Positions 63,373-64,000 of a DNA stretch of 64,000 bases are shown here, piece by piece; within the stretch, counting starts at the first letter, position 1; each line of letters starts with the position of its first letter. A program made the translations under genes and the position numbers. The stretch is from Kaistia soli DSM 19436 (GTDB lineage Bacteria > Pseudomonadota > Alphaproteobacteria > Rhizobiales > Kaistiaceae), in assembly GCF_900129325.1 (NCBI RefSeq), contig NZ_FQUP01000001.1, positions 248,001 to 312,000 on the forward strand. Reading direction: 5' to 3'. The notes under the pieces are model-generated. The model did not search any database. It worked only from the letters and a program-made list of their open reading frames with translations, and was not told the origin of the DNA.

Positions 63373-63957
63373 ATGAAGCGCCTGCTCCTCTATGGTCTTG
63401 GCGGCTTGCTGCTGGGTGGCATCATCCATATCGCGGCGATCCTGCTGGTGCCGGACTTTGCGACCCGCGATGCCTGGACTTCCCTCGGGCGGCTTGGTCC
63501 GGATGGCGTCTTCCATCTTCTGCCGGAGGGCGACGCCGGCACGACAGGGCTGACCGATCTCGATCCAGCCATGGCTCATGCCGCCTGCCGTTTCACGCTG
63601 CTGGAAGGCCCGATCCGCATTCGGGCAAAGATGCCGGATGAATTCTGGTCGCTCGCGGTCTTCGATCGGCGCGGCAGCAATGTCTACAGCCTCAATGACC
63701 GCACCGCCGAGCGCAGCGACATCGACCTTGTGATCGCGACGCCGCTGCAGATGGCCAAACTGCGCGAGAACCCGCTTCCGGCACTCGACCGCGCCATCAT
63801 CATCGAACTGCCGCTCACACGCGGCTTCCTGCTGATCCGCGCCTTCGTGCCGAATCCGACGCTCGCCCCGGCCGCTGAAACCGCCCTTCGATCGGCGGAT
63901 TGCGCGGCCAGCCTGACGGCGCCTGATAATGGCAGCGACCCTTCCGCGGCCCCCTAG
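63373..63957 (+). CDS. DUF1254-domain membrane-anchored protein
   Basis: A 194-aa DUF1254-type protein: one N-terminal helix (LLLYGLGGLLLGGIIHIAAIL), then DFATRDAWTSLGRLG, MAHAACRFTLLEGPIRI and FWSLAVFDRRGSNVYSLND. The ATG has GGGAAG upstream. Forms a two-gene unit with DUF1214. The pair resembles the N- and C-terminal parts of larger DUF1254/DUF1214 fusion proteins. Confidence 0.85.
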   Translation: MKRLLLYGLGGLLLGGIIHIAAILLVPDFATRDAWTSLGRLGPDGVFHLLPEGDAGTTGLTDLDPAMAHAACRFTLLEGPIRIRAKMPDEFWSLAVFDRRGSNVYSLNDRTAERSDIDLVIATPLQMAKLRENPLPALDRAIIIELPLTRGFLLIRAFVPNPTLAPAAETALRSADCAASLTAPDNGSDPSAAP

Positions 63958-64000
63958 AACGGCGCCGATGCTCGCGAGCGCCTCTCGCAATCCGTCCATT

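Noticed and set aside
63968-64000. Possible start of another plus-strand gene (ATG at 63968, reading LASASRNPSI)
   Set aside because: Only eleven codons are visible before the window ends, and there is no RBS; not enough to call.

Overview
The window is high-GC DNA from an alphaproteobacterium, almost certainly of the order Hyphomicrobiales (Rhizobiales). The case rests on the gene order feuN-feuP-feuQ / lipoprotein / ccmI-E-F-H (cycHJKL) / degP / response regulator-kinase / glnE, on a complete gene transfer agent (GTA) structural cluster, on a PleC/DivJ-type kinase behind clustered GANTC sites, and on Rhizobiales-type palindromic repeats. I cannot fix the genus; a Kaistia-like lineage is only a guess. 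No rRNA, tRNA, insertion sequence or CRISPR array was found.

1-9 kb: a small SGNH hydrolase; two CHASE4-GGDEF-EAL membrane proteins flanking a YcaQ-type crosslink glycosylase; an unrecognised 319-aa protein; an MFS transporter. 9-15.5 kb: Kup potassium transporter converging on the MFS gene, a lone TadE/TadG-like protein, and a three-gene sugar module (LacI regulator, sugar-phosphate isomerase/epimerase-like TIM barrel, Gfo/Idh/MocA oxidoreductase). 15.5-24 kb: aminopeptidase N, the PAS/PAS histidine kinase, and glnE overlapping it tail to tail.

24-35 kb (minus strand): an OmpR-type two-component pair, DegP-like protease with a clear intrinsic terminator, the cytochrome c maturation operon, a glycine-zipper lipoprotein and the FeuN/FeuP/FeuQ envelope and iron-related signalling system. 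35-37 kb: a holin-like gene, a small membrane protein, and an exported DUF2092 protein with a Gly/Tyr-rich partner.

37-52.7 kb (minus strand): a GTA cluster in the Rhodobacter order (gp1 small terminase to gp15 hub, plus DUF2793). Unusual points are an intrinsic terminator directly in front of gp1, a second one in front of gp6 next to a roughly 140-bp tandem repeat, a GNAT acetyltransferase on the opposite strand between gp8 and gp9, and two tiny ORFs between portal and protease.

52.7-64 kb: a repeat-bearing intergenic region, then a visibly AT-richer gene for a 708-aa protein with an apparent PIN-like nuclease core, a coiled coil and two C-terminal membrane helices. This is the best candidate for an undescribed (possibly defence) function. 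Housekeeping and metabolic genes follow: CDF transporter, NAD(P)H oxidoreductase, aldo/keto reductase, YcgN-type protein, class A penicillin-binding protein, a class-C beta-lactamase-like serine hydrolase, and a DUF1214/DUF1254 pair at the right edge.
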